Source: Acidobacteria bacterium RIFCSPLOWO2_12_FULL_66_21
Lineage (GTDB): Bacteria; Acidobacteriota; Vicinamibacteria; Vicinamibacterales; 2-12-FULL-66-21
DNA length: 64,000 nt
Assembly: GCA_001767455.1 (NCBI GenBank)
Contig: MELC01000060.1
Span: 50,571 to 114,570 of the forward strand
Reading direction: 5' to 3'
Positions 7,883-17,190 of the stretch are shown here, piece after piece. The notes beneath the pieces are model-generated. The model was not told the DNA's origin. It did no database searches and was given only the letters and a program-made list of their open reading frames with translations. Both the position numbers and the translations under genes were made by a program. Every line of letters starts with the position of its first letter. The first letter of the stretch is position 1.

Positions 7883-9172
7883 CTACTTGATCGCCCTCAC
7901 AACGACTCCGTCCTTCATGACGAAGACGACGCGCTCGGTGGCGGTCACGTCGGCGAGCGGATCCTCGCGCATGGCGACGAGATCGGCACGCGCACCGGGC
8001 GCGATGGTACCGAGCGTTCCGGCCCGGTCGAGCAGCTCGGCGGCCACGACCGTGCCGGACCGCAGCACGTCCCATGGCGCCATGCCGAGCGCCCCGTAGC
8101 GGCGGAACTCCTCCGCCTGGTTGATCTTGTCCCAGTCGAACCCGCCGGCGTCGGTGCCGACGACGATCTTCACCCCGGCCTTGTAGGCCTTCCTGAAGGA
8201 CTCGTGCGACGCGTCGCGCAACGCGGCCCAGATCGGATTGGTCACCGAACGCGGGCCCGCGACGAAATCGCTGACGGTGAGCGTCGGACACCAGAACACG
8301 CCCTTGTCGACCATCTGCCTGATCGTCGCGTCCTCGAGGACGTCGCCGTGCTCGATCGAGTCGACGCCCGCCGCCAGCGCGATGTCGTGGCCCGACGGGG
8401 TCATCGAATGCGCCGCCACGCGGCGGCGCGTGCGATGGGCCTGATCGACGATCGCGCGCATCTCCTCCGGCGTGAAGTTCGGCAGACTGCGGATCGCGCC
8501 CTCGGCCGTCTTGTAGTAGCTGCGATCCGCGTAGACCTTGATCCAGTCGGCGCCGTGGATGATCTGGTCGCGGACGGCCGCGCGGCACGCGTCGGCGCCG
8601 TCGCACATCTGGACGCCCTTCGGCACGTTCAGCTCCCACGCGTACCCGCTCAGCCCGTACGCGCCGGTCGGCGTGAGCGCCTTGGTCGCCACGAACATGC
8701 GCGGGCCCTGGATGATCCCTCGCTCGATGGCCTGTTTCAGATCGACGTCGGCAAAGCCCGCCCCCTCGTTGCCGATGTCACGGATGGTGGTGAACCCGTG
8801 GTCGAGCGCGATCCTGAGCGCCCTCGTCGCGCGCAGCGCCCGATACGGCACCGACTCCTTCAGGAGCTGCACGTCGTAGTCCTCGGCGGTGGCGTCCCCT
8901 TGCAGCAGCGCGTGCGTGTGCGCGTCGATGAATCCCGGCATCACCGTGTACTGGGACAGATCGATCGCCTGCGCGTTGGAGGGAACGGTTGTCCCGACGC
9001 TCGCGATCCGGCCGTTCTCGATGACCACGACGGCTCCGGTCCGGACCTGGCGACCGGCGACGTCGAGCAGACGTCCGGCGCGGACAACCACCACCGTGGG
9101 CGCGCTCTGCGCGGTCAGCGCGGCGAGGAACGCGGAAACAAGCACGGAACTGAATAGGATTCGGCGGGGCAT
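7883..9172 (-). CDS. Secreted metal-dependent amidohydrolase (imidazolonepropionase-like)
   Basis: A 429-residue amidohydrolase with an N-terminal signal peptide (MPRRILFSSVLVSAFLAALT then AQSA). Metal and catalytic residues of the superfamily are in place: IDAHTHAL (HxH), the lysine of DWIKVYA, the histidines of VAAHSM and SIEHGD, and the aspartate of VVGTDAGG. The closest described relatives are Xaa-Pro dipeptidase-like and imidazolonepropionase-like amidohydrolases, which suggests hydrolysis of a peptide or cyclic amide outside the cytoplasm. The start is fixed by the strong site AGGAGGAGAG just upstream of the ATG. It is the first gene of a two-gene unit with the dehydratase. Confidence 0.9.
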   Translation of the reverse strand: MPRRILFSSVLVSAFLAALTAQSAPTVVVVRAGRLLDVAGRQVRTGAVVVIENGRIASVGTTVPSNAQAIDLSQYTVMPGFIDAHTHALLQGDATAEDYDVQLLKESVPYRALRATRALRIALDHGFTTIRDIGNEGAGFADVDLKQAIERGIIQGPRMFVATKALTPTGAYGLSGYAWELNVPKGVQMCDGADACRAAVRDQIIHGADWIKVYADRSYYKTAEGAIRSLPNFTPEEMRAIVDQAHRTRRRVAAHSMTPSGHDIALAAGVDSIEHGDVLEDATIRQMVDKGVFWCPTLTVSDFVAGPRSVTNPIWAALRDASHESFRKAYKAGVKIVVGTDAGGFDWDKINQAEEFRRYGALGMAPWDVLRSGTVVAAELLDRAGTLGTIAPGARADLVAMREDPLADVTATERVVFVMKDGVVVRAIK

Positions 9173-9326
9173 CGACTCTCCTCCTGGCAGCGGTGCACGG
9201 AGAGTATCACCGTGAGCGGCGCCAAGGAAGAGCGGTCGCGCTACAGGCGGTGGTCCGCGGCGGCCGCAGGCGCCTGGTGTTAATCTCGTTCGCGAGGCCC
9301 ACGCAGGAACTCCATATCGCTTGGCC

Positions 9327-10310
9327 ATGAACGAGCCTCCTGTTCCGTCACTGACAGCATCGACCGTGCCTCGCGGCGCGCTCACGCGGTTCGCGCCGGC
9401 CCCCACCGGGTGGCTGCATCTCGGTCACGTGCTGAACGCGCTGCACGTCTGGGCCGCGGCCCGTGAGAACGACGGACGGGTGCTGCTGCGCATCGAGGAT
9501 CACGATCGCGACCGGTCACGGACCGAGTACGAGGTGGGAATCCTGGACGACCTCGACTGGCTCGGGTTTCACCCTGACGTGTTTCCCACTGCCGCTTTCC
9601 GCGCGGGACCCTGCGACGGGCGCCAGAGCGACCGCGAGCTCGTGTATCGCGGCGCTGTCGGGATTCTGCAGAGCCAGGGCCTGGTCTACGCGTGCGACTG
9701 CTCGCGCGCCCGCATCGCCGACGAGGGACGCAACGGATCGGAGCTTCGTTACTCAGGGCACTGTCGCGAGCGCCACCTGCCCTTCGCGGACGGCTACGGC
9801 TGGCGCGTGCGCATGGATGAGGGGACCGAGATCTTCGACGACGTCCGGCTGGGACGCCAGGAGCAGGACCCGTTCGAGCAGTGCGGCGACCTGCTCATCC
9901 GCGATCGGCGCGGCAACTGGACGTACCAGTTCGCCGTGACGGTCGACGACTGGCGCCAGGAGATCGACCTCGTCGTCCGCGGCATCGACCTGCTCGCCTC
10001 GACCGGCCGGCAACTCCGGCTCGCGCGGCTCCGGCTCCTGGGCCGCGAGTGCCCTCCTGTGTTCCTGCACGATCGGCTGATCATGAAGTCGTCCGGCACT
10101 CTTCAGCACCCTTCAGCACCCTTCAGCACCCCTCAGCACCCTTCAGCACCCCTCAGCACCCTTCAGCACCCCTCAGCACCCTTCAGCACCCCTCAGCACC
10201 CCTCAGCACCCTTCCAGAAGCTGAGCAAGTCCGACGGCGATACCGGCGTGCGCGATCTGCGCGCGAAGGGCTGGAGCGCGGCGCAGGTGATCGCCGCGGC
10301 CCGCGGGTAA
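9327..10310 (+). CDS. gluQ: Glutamyl-Q tRNA(Asp) synthetase with repeat insertion
   Basis: A 327-residue class I synthetase-like enzyme that attaches glutamate to queuosine at position 34 of tRNA(Asp). It has the HIGH-like motif PTGWLHLGHVLNA near residue 30, RIEDHDRDR, zinc-type cysteines in YACDCSRA and YSGHCRERH, and the KMSKS-like loop QKLSKSDGD near the C-terminus. The anticodon-binding domain is absent, as expected for GluQ-RS. Eleven copies of a 10-bp repeat lie between DRLIMKSSG and FQKLSKSDGD and are translated as ten-residue periods close to LQHPSAPFST. Thirty bases make ten codons, so the repeat is open in this frame. The insertion sits beside the ATP-binding loop and may damage activity. 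The ATG at 9327 is preferred to a TTG six bases earlier. Confidence 0.9.
   Translation: MNEPPVPSLTASTVPRGALTRFAPAPTGWLHLGHVLNALHVWAAARENDGRVLLRIEDHDRDRSRTEYEVGILDDLDWLGFHPDVFPTAAFRAGPCDGRQSDRELVYRGAVGILQSQGLVYACDCSRARIADEGRNGSELRYSGHCRERHLPFADGYGWRVRMDEGTEIFDDVRLGRQEQDPFEQCGDLLIRDRRGNWTYQFAVTVDDWRQEIDLVVRGIDLLASTGRQLRLARLRLLGRECPPVFLHDRLIMKSSGTLQHPSAPFSTPQHPSAPLSTLQHPSAPFSTPQHPSAPFQKLSKSDGDTGVRDLRAKGWSAAQVIAAARG
10101..10215 (+). repeat. Decamer expansion inside gluQ
   Basis: Eleven consecutive units of CTTCAGCACC/CCTCAGCACC plus a partial unit. Alternation of the CTT and CCT variants shows it grew in multi-unit steps. It is the same family as the decamers at 1-50 and 1581-1650. Confidence 0.95.
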
Positions 10311-10330
10311 TAGCCAGGTGATGGAGAGCG

Positions 10331-10533
10331 CGGAGACGATCACACGGAGACACCGGGATCACGGAGACGCACGGAGAGGCGGGCCGGTCTGGCCGCGCTG
10401 CGCGCGGGAGGTGGCCACAGGAAGCCGAAGGCCGGCGCCAGACCGGCTGCCAAGGGCTGCGCACTGCGGGCAAAGAGCAACGGTACGTGCGCGTTTCTTT
10501 CCGTGCGTCTCCGTGCGCTCCGCGCCTCCGTGT
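10331..10533. repeat. Inverted CACGGAGA-type repeats between convergent genes
   Basis: The left arm (about 10331-10380) has several CACGGAGA units. The right arm (about 10497-10533) contains TCCGTGCGTCTCCGTGCG, its inverse. About 115 bp of unremarkable DNA separates them. The 288-bp gap between gluQ and the convergent propeller gene holds nothing else recognisable. A stem formed by the arms could act as a terminator for both genes. Confidence 0.65.
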
Positions 10534-10598
10534 AAGAGGTCTTCTCCGCAGGTCAGACGGAGGCGCAGGCGTCCGGGGGGGGCGACGGGTTGATTCGT

Positions 10599-11906
10599 CT
10601 ATTTCGTCGTGAGCTTCACGCGCGCGACGATGAATCCTCCGTCCCCCTTCGCCAGGTAGTACAGCGCGTCTCCCGCAATTGAGGTCGCCGTCTCGGCGGG
10701 CGTGACGATATCCGCGGCGAGCACGGTTGACTTCGTGACCGCGCGGCCGCGTGAATCGAGGTGCCACCGAACCATCCGGTATCGCCCATCGTCCTGTCTC
10801 TGGACGCCAACGAGCGCACCGCGATGCCAGCGGATCCGCGTCACACCCGAGAGACTGAGTCCGTCAGGCACCCTCACAGGCGTCGAGAGTCTCGACGACA
10901 GGTCGATTCTGCTGACGCCGGCTTGCGTCGCCACGAACGCGATGCCGCCGGGCGCCGGCGCGAGACTCGCGGGCCCGGCCTCCGCGATCGTTGCCGCCAC
11001 GGACAGCGCGGCCGAGCGCGGCTGGAGCCGGAGAATGCGCCTGCCGTTCGCGTCGAGCGCGAGCACCGCGTCCTGGGAAGTCACGGCGACGTCAACGAGG
11101 CTGACGGGTCCGACTGACTCCGCGACGGGATAGCTCGCGAGCACCCGGCCGGACACGAGCTGCAGCTTGTGCAGCGTCGGATGCGCGCCGTCAATCCCGC
11201 CGCTGACGACCCACAGGTCGCCATCGCGCGGATCGATTTCGAGCGCGGCGATGTCGCCGAACCCGGCCTGCGAGCCTGCCAGCGTGGCCACATGCTGCGA
11301 GAACTCGTCGACGACGGAGAGCTTGCGGCCGAGGCGATCGGCGATGAGAAAGCGCCGCGAGACGGCGTCGTAGGCGAGGCCGGAAGGCGTGGGCGTCGAC
11401 TCGACAAACCGGATCGTCTCCGGCGAGGCGGCCGCCGGCGCGGACGCGGTACCCTCGCGCTTCGGCTCTTCGCGTGTGCGCTCGTCGGTTCCGGACGCTT
11501 TGGGCGTCACCGTCGAAGCTGCCGCAGGCGCCCCCGTGCTGCGCGCGTCGAGACGGGCGGCCAAGGCAGCCCAGCCGGGCAGGTTCCGTACGCGTGCGAA
11601 ATCTCCGTTCGTGGCCGCATCGGTGACGATGCCCTTGTCGGCAAGCCGCTGGAGCATCACGAGCGCGTCGGACGGGCGGCCGCTGAGGCTTTGCGCCCGC
11701 GCGAGAAGATACATGAGGGAGGTGTCTGCGCCTGGGCCCGTCTGCACGGCGCGCCACGCGAGGTCGTGAAATGCCTCATAGTCACCGCGGCCCTCGGCGT
11801 CGAGCGCAAGCTGCCGGCATTCGTGCCATTCGCGGCATTGAGGCGGGGCGGGCCGTTCCTGTGACGACAACAACGCGACGACGATGAGCAGGGCGGCTGG
11901 CGACAT
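10599..11906 (-). CDS. Secreted protein with TPR-like and NHL/SMP-30-like propeller regions
   Basis: A 435-residue protein starting with a signal-like segment (SPAALLIVVALLSSQERP). Residues about 30-130 look helical and repeat-like (DLAWRAVQTGPGAD and LLARAQSLSGRPSDALVML), followed by an Ala/Thr-rich linker. From about 165 a beta-propeller begins: SGLAYDAVSRRFLIADRLGR, GDIAALEIDPRDGDLWVVSG, SLVDVAVTSQDAVLALDANG. No catalytic residues were recognised and no function can be assigned. The start ATG is chosen because it begins the signal peptide. It is divergent from the second ADOP permease with 87 bp between. Confidence 0.7.
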   Translation of the reverse strand: MSPAALLIVVALLSSQERPAPPQCREWHECRQLALDAEGRGDYEAFHDLAWRAVQTGPGADTSLMYLLARAQSLSGRPSDALVMLQRLADKGIVTDAATNGDFARVRNLPGWAALAARLDARSTGAPAAASTVTPKASGTDERTREEPKREGTASAPAAASPETIRFVESTPTPSGLAYDAVSRRFLIADRLGRKLSVVDEFSQHVATLAGSQAGFGDIAALEIDPRDGDLWVVSGGIDGAHPTLHKLQLVSGRVLASYPVAESVGPVSLVDVAVTSQDAVLALDANGRRILRLQPRSAALSVAATIAEAGPASLAPAPGGIAFVATQAGVSRIDLSSRLSTPVRVPDGLSLSGVTRIRWHRGALVGVQRQDDGRYRMVRWHLDSRGRAVTKSTVLAADIVTPAETATSIAGDALYYLAKGDGGFIVARVKLTTK

Positions 11907-11993
11907 CAGTGGCTGGGGCACTCCAAGGCCATCAGCATATCGCTGGCGAGCCGCAGCGCCCAACCTCGGCGCGCGAACGTGCGTCAAACAGCC

Positions 11994-14459
11994 ATGATCA
12001 ACGACCTTCGCAGCGGCGTCCGGGCGCTTCGCGCGACGCCCGTCATCTCGGCCGTAGCGGTCCTGTCGCTCGGGCTTGGCATCGGCGCGAACACGGCCAT
12101 CTTCTCCATCTACGACAGCCTCGTGCTGCGGTCGCTGCCGGTCCGCGATCCCGGGCGCCTCGTCCAGCTATTCCTCGGCCCCGAGCGGTCATCGTGGACG
12201 AATCCGCTGTGGGAACAACTGCGCGCGCACCCGGACCTCTTTGACGGCGCGTTCGCCTGGTCGTCGCCGCGGATGGACCTGTCGCGCGGCGGGGAGTCGC
12301 AGTTCGTCAACGGCCTGTGGGCGAGCGGGCAGATGTTCGACGTCCTCGGTGTGCGCGCCGTGCTGGGGCGAACGCTCGAGCCGCAGGACGACCTGCGTGG
12401 CGGAGGGAAGGACGGATCGGTGGCGGTGATCAGCTACCGGTTCTGGCAGCGTCACTTCGGCGGCGCCACGAACGTCATCGGTCAACCGCTCACACTCGAG
12501 CGTGTGCCGTTCACGATTGTCGGCGTCACCGCTCCGGGGTTCGAGGGGCTCGATCCGGGACGGGCGTTCGACGTGGCGATTCCGCTCGGCGCCGAGCCGC
12601 TCATCCGGGGCCGCGACAGCGCGCTCGATCGGCGATCGTACTGGTGGCTCAACGTGGCGGCACGGCTCGAGCCGGGCCAGACGCAGGAAGCGGCGACCGC
12701 CGCGTTTCGCGGGGTGCAGCCGCAGATGCGAGAGGCCACGATCCCGCAGAACTGGCGCCCGCAGGATCTGTCGCGTTATCTCAACGACCCATTCGTGCTC
12801 AAGCCTGCGGCCAGTGGCGTGTCGTCGCTCCGCCGCCGCTATCAGCAGCCGCTGACGGTCATCATGACGGTCGTCGCGCTCGTGCTCCTGATTGCCTGCG
12901 CGAACATCGCGAACCTCATGCTCGCGCGCGCGACCGCGCGGGAGCACGAATTGAGCGTGCGCCTCGCGCTCGGCGCATCGAAGGGGCGGCTGGCGCGGCT
13001 GCTGCTGGCGGAGAGCCTCGTGCTGTCGGCGTGCGGCGGCGTGCTGGGGCTCGCGTTCGCGAAGTGGGGCAGCGGCGTCCTGGTCCACCAGCTCTCCACC
13101 GCGACCACCCAGGTCTTTCTCAACCTGTCGATCGACTGGCGTGTGCTCGCCTTCACACTGGCCATCTCGGTGGGAACCGCGGTGCTGTTCGGCGTCGCGC
13201 CGGCATTCCTTGCGGCGCGCTCGGAGCCTGGAGACGCACTCAAACAGCAGGGACGCGCGATCGCCAGCGGTTCGCGCGGATTCGGCAGCCTCCTGGTCGT
13301 CGCGCAGATTTCGCTGACGCTCGTGCTGCTCGTCGTCGCCGCCCTCTTCATCCGTAACTTCAGCTCGCTCATCTCGACGCCGCCGGGATTCGACCGCGAT
13401 CGCGTCCTGATCGTTGACATCGACGCGCGGCGGAGCATCGCCGACCCCGAGGCGCGAGTCGCGTTGTACGAGCGCGCGCGGCAGGCGGTGCTCGCGCTGC
13501 CCGGCGTCTCCGGCGCCGCCGTGTCTGCCGTCACGCCGGTCAGCGGCAGCACGTGGGACACGCTCATCGAGAATCCGGAGGGCCTCTCGCTGTCCGAGGA
13601 CGACCGCGACGTGTACGTCAACAGCGTGAGCCCCGATTGGTTCCGGACGTACGGGACGGCGCTGGTCGCGGGGCGCGACTTCACGGCCGCCGATCGCGTG
13701 GGATCCCCGGACGTCATCGTCGTCAACGAGACGCTCGCGCGGAAGTACTTCGCCGGCCGGTCGCCGCTGGGCCGCACGCTGCGCGAGGCAGGCAGGCCCG
13801 GCCAGGCCACGCCGGCTCTCGAGATCGTCGGCGTCGTGAAGGACGCCGTCTACAGCTCGCTGCGCGCGGAGATCCCGCCGACGATGTACCGGCCGCTCGC
13901 CCAGGAGAAGACCGCGCCCTCGTCGATGAGCGTGAGCGTGCGATCAGCCGGCGGTCCGCCGGCGCGCCTTGCACGAACCGTGGCGGAAGCGCTCGGGGCG
14001 GTCGACCGGGATTTCGCGCTGACGTTCCGGCCGCTCGCGAGCGATCTCAGGGCATCGCTCAATCAGGAACGGATTGTGGCGATGCTGTCCGGGTTCTTCG
14101 GCGGGCTGGCGCTGCTGCTCGCCGGCATCGGGCTCTACGGCGTGATGGCGTACACCGTGAGCCGCCGCCGGAGGGAAATCGGCATCCGCGTCGCGCTCGG
14201 CGCAGCCCCGCGCGCCGTGGTCGCGCTCGTGCTGCGGCGCGTGGCGTACCTCGTCGGCGCAGGGGCGGCTATCGGCCTGCTCGCTTCGATGTGGGCCTCG
14301 CGCGCGGTGGCGCCGCTGCTGTACCGGCTGCAGCCACGGGATCCCGCGACCATCGCCGCCGCGGTCGTCGTGCTTGCCGTTGTGGGCGCGGCGGCCGGAT
14401 GGCTTCCAGCCCGCCGCGCCGCCCGCGTCGATCCGGCCCGCTTGCTGCGCGAGTCGTAG
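11994..14459 (+). CDS. ADOP-type duplicated orphan permease (second copy)
   Basis: An 821-residue paralogue of the permease at 4142-6610 with the same order: MINDLRSGVRALRATP, a first helix containing VLSLGLGIGANTAIFSIYDS, a MacB-type periplasmic domain, a helix bundle, a second periplasmic domain, and a final bundle with GLYGVMAYTVSRRRREIGIR. The ATG at 11994 is preferred; a GTG 15 bases upstream is in frame. No ATP-binding partner lies next to it. Its 3' end runs into a long tandem repeat. Confidence 0.9.
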   Translation: MINDLRSGVRALRATPVISAVAVLSLGLGIGANTAIFSIYDSLVLRSLPVRDPGRLVQLFLGPERSSWTNPLWEQLRAHPDLFDGAFAWSSPRMDLSRGGESQFVNGLWASGQMFDVLGVRAVLGRTLEPQDDLRGGGKDGSVAVISYRFWQRHFGGATNVIGQPLTLERVPFTIVGVTAPGFEGLDPGRAFDVAIPLGAEPLIRGRDSALDRRSYWWLNVAARLEPGQTQEAATAAFRGVQPQMREATIPQNWRPQDLSRYLNDPFVLKPAASGVSSLRRRYQQPLTVIMTVVALVLLIACANIANLMLARATAREHELSVRLALGASKGRLARLLLAESLVLSACGGVLGLAFAKWGSGVLVHQLSTATTQVFLNLSIDWRVLAFTLAISVGTAVLFGVAPAFLAARSEPGDALKQQGRAIASGSRGFGSLLVVAQISLTLVLLVVAALFIRNFSSLISTPPGFDRDRVLIVDIDARRSIADPEARVALYERARQAVLALPGVSGAAVSAVTPVSGSTWDTLIENPEGLSLSEDDRDVYVNSVSPDWFRTYGTALVAGRDFTAADRVGSPDVIVVNETLARKYFAGRSPLGRTLREAGRPGQATPALEIVGVVKDAVYSSLRAEIPPTMYRPLAQEKTAPSSMSVSVRSAGGPPARLARTVAEALGAVDRDFALTFRPLASDLRASLNQERIVAMLSGFFGGLALLLAGIGLYGVMAYTVSRRRREIGIRVALGAAPRAVVALVLRRVAYLVGAGAAIGLLASMWASRAVAPLLYRLQPRDPATIAAAVVVLAVVGAAAGWLPARRAARVDPARLLRES

Positions 14460-14460
14460 C

Positions 14461-14655
14461 CACGGAACGACACGGAAACAACAACCACGGAAGAACACGG
14501 AAGAACACAGACACGACAAACCACGGAAGAACACGGAAGAACGCGGACACAACAAACCACGGAAGAACACGAAAGAACACGGAAAAACACAGACACAACC
14601 ACGGAAAAACACGGAAGGACACAGACACGACAAACCACGGAAGAACACGGAGGAT
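14461..14655. repeat. Tandem CACGGAAGAACA repeats after the permease stop
   Basis: About five diverged copies of a 35-45 bp unit built from CACGGAAGAACA sub-repeats joined by ACAGACACGACAAAC. It begins two bases after the permease stop codon. It has no CRISPR character because the inter-unit sequences are themselves repeats. The remaining bases to 14740 hold the start region of the VWA gene. Confidence 0.9.
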
Positions 14656-14740
14656 GCAAGCTATCGAGCGTCCAGAATCGGCCCGCTCGTGCTATGACTG
14701 GAGGTGAGCTGCCAGGCCTGCGGATGAAAGAGTGGTGTGC

Positions 14741-15685
14741 ATGACGCGGTTCCTCACGTCCGGAACACTGGCCGCCTGTGTCCTTGGCCTGGCGGGCGGG
14801 CAGCAGCAACCGACCTTCCGTGCAGGCAGCGACCTCGTCCGGGTCTTCGTGACCGTGATGGATCGCGACGGCCGGCTCGTGACGACGCTCGCCCGGGACG
14901 ACTTCGAAGTGCGCGACGACGGCAAGCCGCAGCCGATTACGCAGTTCGACAACACACCCCAGCCCGTCCGGCTCATTGTCATGCTGGATGTGTCCGGCAG
15001 CATGGAGGGCAACCTGCCGCTGCTGCGCGATGCCGGGGCGCAGCTCTTCGCGCGCTTTCGTCCGGACGACGTCGCCCGCGTCGGCGCGTTCGGGGACGAC
15101 GTCTCCATCAGCCCGTCGTTCACGCACGATCCCGGCGAGCTCGCCGCGGCCCTGCCGGCCAGCATCAACCCGGATGCGCCGACCCCTCTCTGGCGCGCGA
15201 TCGACCAGGCCATCGAGGCGTTTGGAAAAGAAGATGACCGCCGCAAGGTGATTCTCGTCTTGAGCGACGGAAAAGACACCGCATCGATGAGCTTCGGCCG
15301 GAAGACCGCGAGCCAGGGAGGCGTGATCGACCGCGCACGCGAAGAGGACGTGATGATCTACGCGGTGGGCATGCGCAGCCGCGGTCGGCAGCGGACGCCG
15401 CCGGCGATGGGACGCGCCGGCCTCGAAGAGATGCTGCTCGCGGACCTGCCCGACCCCGGCCTCGCGCGCGTCGCCGAGGAGACCGGAGGCGGCTACATCG
15501 AGATTCGCGCCGGACAGGATCTCGGCGCCGCGTTCGCGGGCGTCGCCGACGAGCTGCACACCCAGTACCTTCTCGGGTACGCCCCGCCGAAACGCGACGG
15601 TAAAGTGCACAAGACCAACGTTCGCGTCACCCAGGGCGGACTGAAGGCCCGCGCGCGCAGGAGTTACGTCGCGCCAAGGGGATGA
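14741..15685 (+). CDS. VWFA-domain protein, acidobacterial type
   Basis: A 314-residue exported protein (signal near residues 1-20, TRFLTSGTLAACVLGLAGG). The MIDAS motif DVSGSM near residue 85 and LSDGKDT near 180 mark a von Willebrand A fold that binds a metal ion and usually a protein partner. An N-terminal strand region (RVFVTVMDRDGRLVTTLARD) and the end QYLLGYAPPKRDGKVHK are the hallmarks of the acidobacterial VWFA-related family. Function unknown, probably adhesion or assembly at the envelope. Its stop overlaps the ATG of the transporter gene by four bases (ATGA), implying translational coupling. Confidence 0.88.
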   Translation: MTRFLTSGTLAACVLGLAGGQQQPTFRAGSDLVRVFVTVMDRDGRLVTTLARDDFEVRDDGKPQPITQFDNTPQPVRLIVMLDVSGSMEGNLPLLRDAGAQLFARFRPDDVARVGAFGDDVSISPSFTHDPGELAAALPASINPDAPTPLWRAIDQAIEAFGKEDDRRKVILVLSDGKDTASMSFGRKTASQGGVIDRAREEDVMIYAVGMRSRGRQRTPPAMGRAGLEEMLLADLPDPGLARVAEETGGGYIEIRAGQDLGAAFAGVADELHTQYLLGYAPPKRDGKVHKTNVRVTQGGLKARARRSYVAPRG

Positions 15686-17190
15686 GAGCGTTCGCCCTCG
15701 CCGCTGTCGTCGTCGTCGCATCCCTCGGCCTGCTAGCCCCTCACGCGGTGCGCGATCGTGACGTGCGTCCCGAACTGCGCTGGGCGGGCGATCCAGAGGG
15801 TGGCGCTCCGTACGTGGAGGCGGACCCGAACGATCCCGCGAAGGTCGTCGGGTTCGACGTCGAGGTCGCGGACCTGATCGCACGTGGCCTGGGCCGCGTG
15901 CCGCGGTTCATTTCTGCCCCGTTCGCCTCGATCGATCAGCTGGTCGCGCGCGGCGATGCAGAGGCCGGCCTCAGCGGCATCGAAGACGCACCAGCTCGCC
16001 GGGCCGCGATGGCGGTCACCATCCCGTACTACGAATTCCGCGAAGTCCTTGCGGTCCGCGGGGCCGATGCGGGCCGCTACCGGACGCTGCGCGATCTGGC
16101 GGGCCACCGCGTCGGCACTCTCGGCGGCACGATGGCGTACGAGATCCTGCTCGGCGCGGGCGCGTACGGCGTACAGGCCGTGTCGTACGACGACGACGTG
16201 CATCCCTACAGCGATCTGCTGATCGGGCGGGTCGATGGCGTGCTGCTGGACAACGTGCTCGCGGAGCGGCGCGCGCGCGGGATGGCCGGCATCACGGTCC
16301 AGCCGAAGACGGTCGCGACAGGGCACTACGTGGCCGTGTTCGCGCCGGGGAACGTGGCCATGCGCGACAGCGCGAACGAGATGCTGCGCACGGCCATGCG
16401 GGATGGCACTCTCGAGCGCCTCTTCCGGAAGTGGAACGTCTGGAACGGCGACCAGGCCGCTCTCTATGAGCGCCTGCTCGCGGGCGAGAGCGTCGCACCG
16501 ATCGCGGATGTCGAAGGCGGCCTCGCGTTCGCGCCCACGAATCGATGGGAGGCGACGCGCCGGTACATGCCGTCGCTCCTCAGGGCGGCCGGCGTGACGC
16601 TCGTGCTCTCCTGTCTCGCGATGGCGGGGGCGATCCTGCTGGGCGTCGCGATCGCCAGCGGTCGTGTGTACGGCATTGCTCCCGTTCGCCTGGCGCTGAC
16701 CGGGTACGTGGAGCTGATGCGCGGGACGCCGATCCTGCTTCAGCTCTTCGTCATCTATTTCGGCCTGGCCGCGGCGATCCGGCTGCCGGCCTTCGTGGCT
16801 GCGCTCGTGGGCCTCGCGCTGAACTACGCCGCGTACGAGAGCGAGATCTACCGCGGGGCGCTCCAGGCGGTGCCGGTCGGGCAGCTCGAGGCCGCGCGGA
16901 CGCTCGGGTTCTCCGAAGCGCAGGTGCTGACGCTCGTGCGCGGGCCGCAGGCGTTCCGGCTGGCGCTCGCCCCGATGACCAACGACTTCGTCGCGCTGCT
17001 GAAGGACTCGTCGCTCGTCTCGGTGCTGACGGTCATCGAGCTCACGCGACAGACGCAGATCTTCGCCACGAACATCGGGAGCTGGATGGTTCCCGGGATG
17101 TTGTGCGCTGCGCTGTACCTTGCGATGTCGCTCCCCCTGGCGGCGCTTGCGCGGAACCTCGAGCGGCGCTGGAGCGCGCCGACGCGATGA
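15682..17190 (+). CDS. Amino-acid ABC transporter, binding protein-permease fusion
   Basis: A 502-residue fusion. Residues about 25-270 form a solute-binding domain of the polar amino-acid type (GFDVEVADLIARGLGR, IPYYEFREVLAVRG, GHRVGTLGGTMAYE), preceded by a signal/anchor helix. Residues about 295-500 form a His/Glu/Gln-type permease with the EAA loop QAVPVGQLEAARTLGFSE and VELMRGTPILLQLFVIYFGL. Covalent fusion makes the complex independent of a free binding protein. It overlaps the ATPase gene by ATGA and the upstream VWA gene in the same way. Substrate: probably a polar amino acid, not resolvable from sequence. Confidence 0.9.
   Translation: MRAFALAAVVVVASLGLLAPHAVRDRDVRPELRWAGDPEGGAPYVEADPNDPAKVVGFDVEVADLIARGLGRVPRFISAPFASIDQLVARGDAEAGLSGIEDAPARRAAMAVTIPYYEFREVLAVRGADAGRYRTLRDLAGHRVGTLGGTMAYEILLGAGAYGVQAVSYDDDVHPYSDLLIGRVDGVLLDNVLAERRARGMAGITVQPKTVATGHYVAVFAPGNVAMRDSANEMLRTAMRDGTLERLFRKWNVWNGDQAALYERLLAGESVAPIADVEGGLAFAPTNRWEATRRYMPSLLRAAGVTLVLSCLAMAGAILLGVAIASGRVYGIAPVRLALTGYVELMRGTPILLQLFVIYFGLAAAIRLPAFVAALVGLALNYAAYESEIYRGALQAVPVGQLEAARTLGFSEAQVLTLVRGPQAFRLALAPMTNDFVALLKDSSLVSVLTVIELTRQTQIFATNIGSWMVPGMLCAALYLAMSLPLAALARNLERRWSAPTR

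Noticed and set aside
14461-14655. CACGGAAGAACA repeats as a CRISPR or coding repeat
   Set aside because: Inter-unit sequence is repeated too, and all open frames through it are low-complexity with no start signal.
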